Shown here: piece after piece, positions 1 through 6,974 of the stretch
Layout of the letters: every line of letters begins with the position of its first letter
How positions within the stretch are numbered: the first letter of the stretch is position 1
Source: Bradyrhizobium aeschynomenes
GTDB taxonomy: Bacteria > Pseudomonadota > Alphaproteobacteria > Rhizobiales > Xanthobacteraceae
Direction of reading: 5' to 3'
NCBI RefSeq assembly: GCF_013178945.1
Contig: NZ_JABFDM010000002.1
Span: forward strand, 806,001-870,000
Length of the DNA: 64,000 bases
The notes under the pieces: model-generated
Databases searched by the model: none
Seen by the model: only the letters and a program-made list of their open reading frames with translations
What the model was told of the DNA's origin: nothing
Position numbers and translations under genes: made by a program

Positions 1-297
1 GTCGAGCTTGGCGGCATCGTCGGCCGAGGCGGGCGCCGGAGCAGCGAGCAGATTCCAGATATTCCGTTCAAGCGGGATCTGGGCGTTCACCTTCATTACC
101 AGCTCGAATGCGTCGAGCACGCGTCTCGCCTGCTCGCGCTTGACCAGATCTCCCCACCCGCTCCATGCGAGCACAAATGCAAAGGCCATCGCGAACAAAC
201 CGGTCAGCAAATTGCCGGCCAGGATCTTCCATTTGAGACTGACTACGCCGGCTTCCGACTGAAGTGTCTCGTTCTGCATTGTCGCGCGCTCAGACAT
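1..297 (-). CDS. N-terminus of a membrane-bound sensor protein (MCP or sensor-kinase type), partial
   Basis: An open frame of 99 codons starts at the ATG ending at 297 and runs off the left edge with no stop. About 24 hydrophilic residues precede a hydrophobic segment at roughly residues 25-45, then a polar region that would begin an extracytoplasmic sensing domain. One membrane helix followed by a helical periplasmic domain is typical of methyl-accepting chemotaxis proteins and some sensor kinases. The signalling domain lies outside the window, so the family cannot be fixed. A GGGA stretch lies just upstream of the start. Confidence 0.6.
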   Translation of the reverse strand, partial: MSERATMQNETLQSEAGVVSLKWKILAGNLLTGLFAMAFAFVLAWSGWGDLVKREQARRVLDAFELVMKVNAQIPLERNIWNLLAAPAPASADDAAKLD

Positions 298-540
298 GGC
301 CATTCCCAATCAACACCGTTTCCGAGCGGTCACATTCGCGAGCAGGCGGCTCAGCTGCGCCAGCGCCCTCCGGCGACGTCCCACGCGGTCGGCAAATATG
401 GATCGCGGCAATCGGCGCCGCCGCCTTAATGATTAAGAACGAACTACAACTAATCCCTTAAACCGAACGGATGCGAGCGGTATCGGGATGTAGGCCGATG
501 GCACGATCGGATACGAATATGCGCTTGGAGCTGCGATCTG

Positions 541-1695
541 CTACTCGGCAGCCACCGCCGTCTCAAACGGCGGATCGTGCAGCACGACGCCGGACAGCGG
601 GTCGAACTCGCCCGACCAGGGCATCCGATCCAGGACCGATTGAGTGTGCTGATAGCCCGCATCCCAACGCGCGGTGATGCCGCGCTCGGTGAAATCGATG
701 TCCTTGGTATGACCCTCGCGCTCGAGCTGCGGTGCCAGAAGCCGGACGACGTGCATCCGTGTCTGACAGCCATAGCTGGCGAGATCGCGCACCGCCGGAT
801 CGTTGCGCGCCGACTCCGGAAGACGCGCGGCCAATTGGTTGATGACGTGGCGCAACCGGTGCGTCTGCTGCTGCCGCGCGATGTGGCTGGCAATCCGGCT
901 CGAATACTGCACGTCCTTGTGGCGATTGAACACCTCGGCCATCGTCGTCGGCTCGGCTCCCTCGGGATTCCACAGGTGCACGGCGAAGATCAGCGAGTCC
1001 TTGCGCGGATTGTCGTCGAAGACGACCTCTGTCGGCGTGTTCGACAGAATGCCGCCGTCCCAATACAGCTCGCCATCGATGCGAACGGCGGGAAAGGCAG
1101 GAGGCAGCGCGCCGGAAGCGAGGATATGGCGCACATCGAGCGTGCCGTCGCGGCTGTCGAAATAGCGCATCCGGCTGGTCCGGACATGCGCGGCTCCGAC
1201 GGTGAGGCGAAGCCCGCCTTCGTTCAACAAATCGAAGTCGACCAGCTCCTGAAGCGTCTCGCGCAGCGGCGTCGTCGAGTAGTAGCCGGCGTGCTCGGCC
1301 CCCAGCGGATAGGCCTCGCCGGCATGCGCCAGTGCGTTGGGACGGAAGAAGCCGGAAATTCCGTGCGTCACCGTGGTCCAGTAGGACAAGCGCTCGTTGA
1401 AATCCGGAAACGCCGTCCGCACCGTCCAGGCCGGCTTGCGGTGCATCCGCTTCCAGAACTCCCGCAACCGCGCCATGCGCTCCTGCACCGGACTGCCGGC
1501 GATCAGGGCGGCGTTGATGGCACCGATCGATGTCCCGATCACCCAATCCGGCTCGAGACCGGCTTCGTGCAGCGCCTGGTAGACACCGGCCTGATAAGAT
1601 CCGAGCGCCCCGCCGCCCTGCAGGACGAGAACCACTTGGCCGGGCAGTCCGCTGCGATCGGTCGTCGTCCGCATGGTGTCGCTGATCTCGGTCAT
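541..1695 (-). CDS. Patatin-like phospholipase (DUF3734-type)
   Basis: This 384-residue protein is a serine acyl hydrolase of the patatin family, expected to hydrolyse acyl esters of phospholipids or other lipids. Visible motifs are the glycine-rich oxyanion loop GGGALGSYQ (27-35), the nucleophile elbow GTSIG with Ser56, and the dyad motif YWDGG with Asp213. The C-terminal third matches the DUF3734 extension often seen in this group. The ATG at 1695 is preferred because AGGAGG lies just upstream; an in-frame start at 1737 is possible. It follows the 3-hydroxybutyrate dehydrogenase gene by about 70 bp on the same strand, so the two are probably cotranscribed. The physiological lipid substrate is unknown. 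Confidence 0.88.
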   Translation of the reverse strand: MTEISDTMRTTTDRSGLPGQVVLVLQGGGALGSYQAGVYQALHEAGLEPDWVIGTSIGAINAALIAGSPVQERMARLREFWKRMHRKPAWTVRTAFPDFNERLSYWTTVTHGISGFFRPNALAHAGEAYPLGAEHAGYYSTTPLRETLQELVDFDLLNEGGLRLTVGAAHVRTSRMRYFDSRDGTLDVRHILASGALPPAFPAVRIDGELYWDGGILSNTPTEVVFDDNPRKDSLIFAVHLWNPEGAEPTTMAEVFNRHKDVQYSSRIASHIARQQQTHRLRHVINQLAARLPESARNDPAVRDLASYGCQTRMHVVRLLAPQLEREGHTKDIDFTERGITARWDAGYQHTQSVLDRMPWSGEFDPLSGVVLHDPPFETAVAAE

Positions 1696-1764
1696 GTCTC
1701 GCCTCCTGCCTGCGCGATGTCTTGTTGTGCTTCGCAACGTCCGCGTGGTTGTTACGCCGCGGCG

Positions 1765-2586
1765 TTAATGCGCCGTCCAGCCACCGTCGACCGGCAGGGC
1801 GATACCGGTGATCGATGCTGCGGCCTCACTCGCCAAGAACACGCTGAGCGCGCCGATCTCCTCCACCGTCGCAAAGCGCTTGTTGGGCTGCTGCGCCAGC
1901 AGGACGTCGCGGATGACCTGATCGCGGGAGATGCCGTGCGCCCTCGCCTGCCCGTCGATCTGCGCCTCCACCAGCGGGGTGTAGACATAGCCCGGACAGA
2001 TCGCGTTGCAGGTGATGCCGCCTTCGGCCGCCTCCAGCGCTGCGACCTTGGTCAGGCCGATGATGCCGTGCTTGGCTGCGACATAGGCCGCCTTGAACGG
2101 CGAGGCGACCAGCCCGTGCGCCGAGGCGACGTTGATGATGCGACCGAAGCCGTTCTGCCGCATCGCAGGCAGCGCCAGCCGGATCGTATGGAAGGCCGAC
2201 GACAGGTTGATCGCCACAATGGCATTCCACTTGTCGACCGGAAACGCCTCGAGCGGCGCGACGTGCTGAATTCCGGCATTGTTGACCAGTACGTCGATGC
2301 GGCCGAACTCCTGCAAGACATCATCGATCATTTGCTCGATTGCCGCGGGCTGCATCATGTCGGCCGCCGCATAGAATGTCCGGACACCGAACTCGACGGC
2401 GATATCCGACCTGATCCGATCGATCTCCTCCGCCGCGCCGAACCCGTTCAGCACCACGTGTGCCCCCGCGCCGGCGAGCGCCCGCGCGATGCCGAGACCG
2501 ATGCCGCTGGTGGAGCCTGTGATCACCGCCACCTTTCCCGACATCCGAAGTAACGAAGGCTCGGCTCTCATCGTATCTGCAACCAT
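1765..2586 (-). CDS. bdhA: 3-Hydroxybutyrate dehydrogenase (SDR family)
   Basis: This 273-residue short-chain dehydrogenase should interconvert D-3-hydroxybutyrate and acetoacetate with NAD, in polyhydroxybutyrate turnover. It has the cofactor motif TGSTSGIG (23-30), NNAG (102-105), catalytic Ser155, Tyr168 and Lys172, and the family's C-terminal PVDGGW ending. Length and overall sequence match PHB-cycle dehydrogenases better than generic SDRs. AAGGA precedes the ATG at 2586; internal Met codons at residues 6 and 15 are alternatives. It is divergent from a lysR gene and shares its intergenic region, which holds a LysR-type palindrome, so it may be a target. The patatin gene follows downstream. 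Confidence 0.88.
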   Translation of the reverse strand: MVADTMRAEPSLLRMSGKVAVITGSTSGIGLGIARALAGAGAHVVLNGFGAAEEIDRIRSDIAVEFGVRTFYAAADMMQPAAIEQMIDDVLQEFGRIDVLVNNAGIQHVAPLEAFPVDKWNAIVAINLSSAFHTIRLALPAMRQNGFGRIINVASAHGLVASPFKAAYVAAKHGIIGLTKVAALEAAEGGITCNAICPGYVYTPLVEAQIDGQARAHGISRDQVIRDVLLAQQPNKRFATVEEIGALSVFLASEAAASITGIALPVDGGWTAH

Positions 2587-2662
2587 GGCTGTTCCTTCAT
2601 CCGCGTCGAAGATTGCTCAATGTGGCGGTAATCTGCCGGTTCGACGCAATGAACGGAAATGC

Positions 2663-2680
2663 CGTTTGGCTCGCCAAACG
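2663..2680. promoter_or_regulatory. Inverted repeat in the bdhA/lysR divergent promoter
   Basis: Perfect 8-bp arms CGTTTGGC and GCCAAACG flank a 2-bp centre. The repeat abuts the LysR-type palindrome that starts at 2679. It may be an operator or a promoter-region hairpin; the binding protein is unknown. Confidence 0.4.
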
Positions 2681-2697
2681 ATAGGGTCCTGCTATCG
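2679..2697. promoter_or_regulatory. LysR-type binding site, copy 1
   Basis: Arms CGATAG and CTATCG flank a 7-bp spacer and satisfy the T-N11-A rule of LysR-type regulator sites. The site lies 74 bp upstream of the lysR start at 2771 and 93 bp from the bdhA start. Identical arms and spacing recur at 4884-4902 before the cupin gene, which supports one regulator acting at both places. Confidence 0.6.
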
Positions 2698-2770
2698 CAT
2701 TCGATGATGCCAAGACGTGGTCTGTCAGGTTATGCACTCGGGACGGCGCCGGGTCGAACGGAGCACCTCA

Positions 2771-3673
2771 ATGGAAATGCATCAAGTTCGGTATTTTCTT
2801 GCCGTTGCCAGGCTGCTGCACTTCACGCGCGCGGCCGAGGAATGCAACGTGACGCAGCCCTCGTTGACGCGGGCGATCAAGCAGCTGGAAGCGGAGCTCG
2901 GCGGAGATCTGTTCCGGCGGGAGCGGCCCGCCGCACAGCTGACAGAGCTCGGCCAGCGCATGCAACCGCTGCTCAAGCAGTGCTACGAGGCGGCTGTCGG
3001 CGCACGGACGCTGGCGTCGTCGTTCAAGAGCGGAGAGCTCGGAACGCTCAGGATCGCGCTGGCGGATTCGATCGACCTCGCCTTGCTGCTGCCGCTGCTC
3101 GATCAGTTGCAGCGCCAGTTCAACAAGCTCGAGCTCAGGCTTCTGCGCGGGAGCAGCCGGACGATCGCAGACCATCTGAAGAACGGGGAAGCAGAGCTCG
3201 GCATCGCGTCGGAGATCGACGAGACCTGGGACCGGCTCGACGTCTGGCCGCTGTTTACCGAGGACTTCGCACTCGTCACGAGCGAGCGTCACCGGCTCGC
3301 CGCTCAGGACAGGATCGGCATCGACGAACTCGGCGGCGAGGCCTTCCTGTCCCGCTGCTATTGCGAACATTCCGACAGGCTGCGCACGCTGATGCGGGAC
3401 CGCGGCATCGATCTCGACCGAAGCCACGACATTCACTCCGAGCGCGACCTGATCGCGCTCGTCGAAGCCGACGTCGGCATCGGTGTCGTCCCGCAGACCA
3501 CCGCGCTGCCGCCGACGCTGCATCGGGCCAGCGTCGATGGGCTCGATGCCCGCCGCACCGTGCATCTCTATGGCGTCGCCGGGCGTGAGCGCACCGCAGT
3601 GGCCTCGGCCGTCATGCGCATGCTGCGTGGCAGGAATTGGCGGGAATGGCTCGATCGTGAGGCTGATGCGTGA
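2771..3673 (+). CDS. LysR-family transcriptional regulator
   Basis: This 300-residue protein has the N-terminal winged HTH typical of LysR regulators (residues about 1-60, with FTRAAEECNVTQPSLTRAIK as the DNA-reading part) and a C-terminal ligand-binding domain. The start is placed at the ATG immediately before the HTH; an in-frame upstream extension to 2717 looks non-coding. A Cys-Tyr-Cys pair occurs in the effector domain, but there is no evidence that it is redox active. The gene is divergent from bdhA and convergent with a peroxiredoxin gene. A T-N11-A palindrome before it recurs upstream of the cupin/MFS genes, suggesting it regulates itself and that operon. The ligand is unknown. Confidence 0.9.
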   Translation: MEMHQVRYFLAVARLLHFTRAAEECNVTQPSLTRAIKQLEAELGGDLFRRERPAAQLTELGQRMQPLLKQCYEAAVGARTLASSFKSGELGTLRIALADSIDLALLLPLLDQLQRQFNKLELRLLRGSSRTIADHLKNGEAELGIASEIDETWDRLDVWPLFTEDFALVTSERHRLAAQDRIGIDELGGEAFLSRCYCEHSDRLRTLMRDRGIDLDRSHDIHSERDLIALVEADVGIGVVPQTTALPPTLHRASVDGLDARRTVHLYGVAGRERTAVASAVMRMLRGRNWREWLDREADA

Positions 3674-3691
3674 AATATCAACGCGGCCGGA

Positions 3692-4402
3692 TCAGCCGGC
3701 TGCCTCGCGCAGCGCCGCAACGAGATCGTCGATCTCCATGCGCTTGCGGAAATCGGGATCGACGAAGCGCGCTGTCACGAGACCGTCGCGGCCGACAACG
3801 AAGGCCGCCGGGATCGGCAGGACCCAACTATCATTGCCGTGGAAGCTCGCCATGTCCTGGTGCGCCAGCAGATCCTGGATCTCGCGGCCGAGCCAGATTG
3901 CGAGATTCAGCGACAACGCATAGCCATTGTCGAGATCGGTCAGCACCGGAAAGGTGGCGCCCGAGTCCGTCTTGAACTGCTGCGTGAAGGCCTGCAGCTC
4001 CGGCATGATCGCGACGACGGCACCGCCGGCCGCCACGATGCGATCCTGCGCCTTGATCACGGCGCGGACGTTGAGCCGGCAATAGGGACACCAATGGCCG
4101 CGGAAGAACATCACGGCGACCGGGCCGCTGGCGATGCACGATGCCAGACTGACCAGCCGGCCGGCCTCGTCCGGCAGGACGAACGGCGGCATCGGCTGCC
4201 CCGGCCGCGGGGCATTCTCACCACCCCCATTCTCGTCGAGCCGGGCGACCAGGCGATCCACCGCCGAGGCATAGGCCGGGAAGATCTCGCGGCCCGCCGC
4301 AGCATAGGCCTCGAGCTGCTGGCGCAAGGTGCCCTGCATCTCCCTGCACTGCAGGAAGGCCTGCCTGAGCCGTTCGGCATCTGCGGGTGAAAGCGCGGTC
4401 AT
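3692..4402 (-). CDS. AhpC/TSA-type peroxiredoxin-like protein
   Basis: This 236-residue protein carries a thioredoxin-fold redoxin domain with the motif RGHWCPYC (Cys105, Cys108), the CxxC arrangement seen in 'peroxiredoxin-like' AhpC/TSA proteins rather than classical 2-Cys peroxiredoxins. It likely reduces peroxides or acts as a thiol-disulfide reductase in the cytoplasm; no signal peptide is visible. The first roughly 60 residues are helical and precede the fold. The ATG at 4402 is chosen because GGAG lies upstream; a longer frame to 4480 is possible. It is convergent with the lysR gene, 18 bp apart, and 84 bp downstream of the small secreted protein gene on the same strand. Confidence 0.82.
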   Translation of the reverse strand: MTALSPADAERLRQAFLQCREMQGTLRQQLEAYAAAGREIFPAYASAVDRLVARLDENGGGENAPRPGQPMPPFVLPDEAGRLVSLASCIASGPVAVMFFRGHWCPYCRLNVRAVIKAQDRIVAAGGAVVAIMPELQAFTQQFKTDSGATFPVLTDLDNGYALSLNLAIWLGREIQDLLAHQDMASFHGNDSWVLPIPAAFVVGRDGLVTARFVDPDFRKRMEIDDLVAALREAAG

Positions 4403-4486
4403 GAGCTGCTCCGGCACATCGGGAGATCGGCATGATAGGTTCGCGGGCAAGCCGCCCACAAGGGCGGCCTGCCGCTCCATCGACGC

Positions 4487-4768
4487 TCAGGGCCGGTAGA
4501 AATTTCCGGTCGGGTCGAGCGTGCCGGACGTGGAATAGAGCTGTCCGTTGCTCATGAAGAAAACGGTGTTGTTCGGCACCTTGGTGGCGTGGCGCATCAT
4601 GGCGCGGTGATTGGCGTCGCCAGCAGCCATCGCCATCGTGCTGGTCTTGCCGGCGCTGTAGACATAGGCCATGCCGGGCATGAGATCAAAGCCGCCTTGC
4701 GCAATCGCCGCCGTGGCAGAGGCCGCGACCACGGCCGCAGCGATGAAGGTCCTGGACAAGCGGGTCAT
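4487..4768 (-). CDS. Small secreted protein of unknown function
   Basis: This 93-residue protein has a clear Sec signal peptide: basic MTRLSR, a hydrophobic alanine-rich core, and probable cleavage after AIA near residue 23. The mature part of about 70 residues is rich in Met, Ala and Asn, with several MA and MM pairs, and lacks cysteine. I do not recognise a family. A strong AGGAGGAG precedes the ATG. It is divergent from the cupin gene across a 239-bp region containing copy 2 of the LysR-type palindrome, and is probably cotranscribed with the peroxiredoxin downstream. Confidence 0.75.
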   Translation of the reverse strand: MTRLSRTFIAAAVVAASATAAIAQGGFDLMPGMAYVYSAGKTSTMAMAAGDANHRAMMRHATKVPNNTVFFMSNGQLYSTSGTLDPTGNFYRP

Positions 4769-4883
4769 GGATATCTCCTCCTGATGAATGCTGTCGCCCG
4801 TGCGTCGGGCGTTCGCATTACAAGCGCGGCCTCGCCTGCTTGAGAAATGCCGTTGTCCAATCGCGAGGATAGCGCCCGCCTAT

Positions 4884-4902
4884 CGATAGCGAGAACCTAT
4901 CG
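4884..4902. promoter_or_regulatory. LysR-type binding site, copy 2
   Basis: Arms CGATAG and CTATCG with a 7-bp spacer are identical in arms and spacing to the site at 2679-2697. The left arm is part of a 10-bp palindrome, CTATCGATAG. It lies 106 bp before the cupin start at 5008 and 116 bp before the divergent small secreted protein, so it could serve either gene. Confidence 0.6.
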
Positions 4903-5007
4903 CTTCCAGAGGCAGGATGCATTTCCGCAACGGGCGCTGCGCGTCGATGGTGGCGCGTCGCAAGGCCTGCTCGACGCGGGCCGCGGCTTCACCAGAGGAG
5001 ACATGAC

Positions 5008-5499
5008 ATGTCCATGCAGATCGCAGCTCAACGCATCAGCCGCAGCGGCGCGGCCTTCGCCCTGACCATTGCAACGACTTTGTTGGCGGCGTCCGTCGCT
5101 CATGCCGGCGAATGTCCTGCGGACAAGATCAAGGCCGGCGCGCGCGAGATGGTGGACGTCAAGGCCGTTGGCGTCACCGACGTCACTCTCGGCGCGATCG
5201 ACCTTGCCAAGCAGCCGGCGGCCATCAAGGATCGCGAGCTGCGCTTCCGCAAGCTCACCATCGCGCCCGGCGGCATCGTACCGTGGCACAGCCACGACGA
5301 CCGCCCGGCCCTGATCTTCGTCCAGCAGGGCGAGATCATCGAATATGCCAGCAACTGTGCCGAGCCGATCCTGCACAAGGCCGGCGACATCAGGCCGGAG
5401 GTGTTCGGCACCTCGCATTGGTGGAAGAACGACGGCAAGGAGACCGTCATCCTCTATGTCGGCGACGTCCGCAAGGATCCGCACGATCACAACATGTAG
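5008..5499 (+). CDS. Secreted cupin-domain protein
   Basis: This 163-residue protein has an N-terminal signal peptide cleaved near AHA (about residue 33) followed by a single small cupin barrel. The first cupin motif is visible as PWHSHDDRP with two His, and the second as GTSHWW near the C-terminus, so a metal site is plausible. The role is unknown; such single-domain cupins include isomerases, dioxygenases and binding proteins. GAGGAG lies 7 nt before the ATG at 5008. An MFS transporter gene follows about 93 bp downstream on the same strand, and a LysR-type site lies upstream. Confidence 0.82.
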   Translation: MSMQIAAQRISRSGAAFALTIATTLLAASVAHAGECPADKIKAGAREMVDVKAVGVTDVTLGAIDLAKQPAAIKDRELRFRKLTIAPGGIVPWHSHDDRPALIFVQQGEIIEYASNCAEPILHKAGDIRPEVFGTSHWWKNDGKETVILYVGDVRKDPHDHNM

Positions 5500-5592
5500 G
5501 CACCGCGTCCGCCTGTCGCGTTCGGATCGCCGCCGGGCGAGCGCGCGATCCGGATGCGTCGGCGCTTCCCGTGACGAACTGCGAGAGATGAC

Positions 5593-6822
5593 ATGACGGA
5601 CCTTTCGGCAGAGGCCGTGCCACGCACGGACGGTACCCATGCAAGGGCGGCGGCGTGGCGCTCTGCCGTGATCGGCTTCATCGCCTTCTTCAGCCTCGTC
5701 GATCTCTTCGCGGCCCAGGCGATGCTGCCGGCGCTGATCAAGCATTACCAGGTCAGTCCCGCCGCGATGGGCCTCGCGGTCAATGCCTGCACGCTCGGCA
5801 TGGCGATCTCGAGCCTGGCGACCGGGCTGCTCAGCCCTCTGATCGACCGCCGAACCGGCATCGTCTGCAGCCTCGGCCTGCTCGCCATCTTCACGGCGCT
5901 GCTCGCGAGCGCGCCGGACCTCTCGATCTTCGCCGGCTTGCGCATCCTGCAGGGCCTTTGCATGGCCTCGGCCTTCGCGCTCACCTTGGCCTATCTCGGC
6001 GAGCAATGCAGCGACGGCGAGGCCGGCGGTGCCTTCGCGGCCTATATCACGGGAAACGTCGCGAGCAATCTGGTGGGCCGGCTGCTCTCGGCCAGCCTCA
6101 CCAGCAAGCTCGGTCTCGAACCGACCTTCTACGTCTTCGCGGCGCTCAATCTCGTCGGCGCCGTGCTGGTCGGCGCCACGATGCGACGCGGCGAGATGAT
6201 GATGGCAGGCAGGATGCCGCTGCGAAGCGCCGCAATCCTCGACCACTGGCGCAACCGCCGCCTGCGCGCGGCTTTCGGCCTCGGCTTCTGCGTCCTGTTC
6301 GCCTTCATCGGAGCCTTCACCTTCGTCAACTTCGTGCTGGTGCGGCCGCCGTTGTCGCTGGGCATGATGGAGATCGGGCTGGTCTATGTCGTGTTCCTGC
6401 CGTCGATCGGCACCACGCTGCTGGCGGGCCGGATCGCAGCGCGGACCGGCACGCGGCTCGCAATCTGGGGGTCTCTCGCCACTGCGGCGCTCGGCCTCGT
6501 CCTGATGCTGTCGTCACAGCTCGCCGCGGTGCTTGCGGGCATGGTTCTGGTCGGCGCCGGCACCTTCTTCGCGCAGGCGGTGGCCACCGGCTTCGTGGGA
6601 CAAACGGCCGTGCATGATCGAGGCGTCGCCAGCGGGATCTATCTCGCCAGCTATTTCGCCGGCGGCATCGTCGGGACGGCCGTGCTCGGCCAGTTGTTCG
6701 ATCGGTTCGGCTGGACGGCCTGCGTGGCGGGCATCGGCGCCGCGCTGGCATTGGCGGGATGGCTGGCGTTCCGACTGACGCCGCCGAACGTTCAGGACCG
6801 GCTCGGCGCCGCCGCAGGCTGA
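5593..6822 (+). CDS. MFS transporter
   Basis: This 409-residue integral membrane protein has the size and roughly 12-helix pattern of major facilitator superfamily drug or metabolite exporters. The first helix begins after about 22 cytoplasmic residues, and the loop after helix 2 has the form GLLSPLIDRRTG, as in MFS motif A. It probably forms an operon with the preceding cupin gene under the same LysR-type site. The substrate cannot be predicted. Its last 31 bp overlap the 3' end of fixS on the opposite strand. Confidence 0.85.
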   Translation: MTDLSAEAVPRTDGTHARAAAWRSAVIGFIAFFSLVDLFAAQAMLPALIKHYQVSPAAMGLAVNACTLGMAISSLATGLLSPLIDRRTGIVCSLGLLAIFTALLASAPDLSIFAGLRILQGLCMASAFALTLAYLGEQCSDGEAGGAFAAYITGNVASNLVGRLLSASLTSKLGLEPTFYVFAALNLVGAVLVGATMRRGEMMMAGRMPLRSAAILDHWRNRRLRAAFGLGFCVLFAFIGAFTFVNFVLVRPPLSLGMMEIGLVYVVFLPSIGTTLLAGRIAARTGTRLAIWGSLATAALGLVLMLSSQLAAVLAGMVLVGAGTFFAQAVATGFVGQTAVHDRGVASGIYLASYFAGGIVGTAVLGQLFDRFGWTACVAGIGAALALAGWLAFRLTPPNVQDRLGAAAG

Positions 6823-6974
6823 GCCGGCGGGGGCTCATCGTCGTCGGCGATCGCCCGCCAGGCTGCGCCTTCGAGGTCCTCATACTGACCGCTCTTCAGC
6901 GACCAGAGAAAGCCGACCAGGCCGGCAAGGCCGAGCGCAAGCGCAAGCGGAACGAGAATGATCATCACTTCCAT
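6792..6974 (-). CDS. fixS: cbb3 oxidase maturation protein FixS/CcoS
   Basis: This 60-residue protein has one N-terminal transmembrane helix (about residues 4-25) followed by the CcoS signature region WSLKSGQYEDLEGAA and a polar, proline-rich tail. FixS is needed, with the copper ATPase FixI, for assembling active cbb3-type cytochrome oxidase. It is the last gene of fixGHIS and overlaps the fixI stop by 10 bp, implying translational coupling. Its 3' end overlaps the convergent MFS gene by 31 bp. Confidence 0.93.
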   Translation of the reverse strand: MEVMIILVPLALALGLAGLVGFLWSLKSGQYEDLEGAAWRAIADDDEPPPAQPAAAPSRS

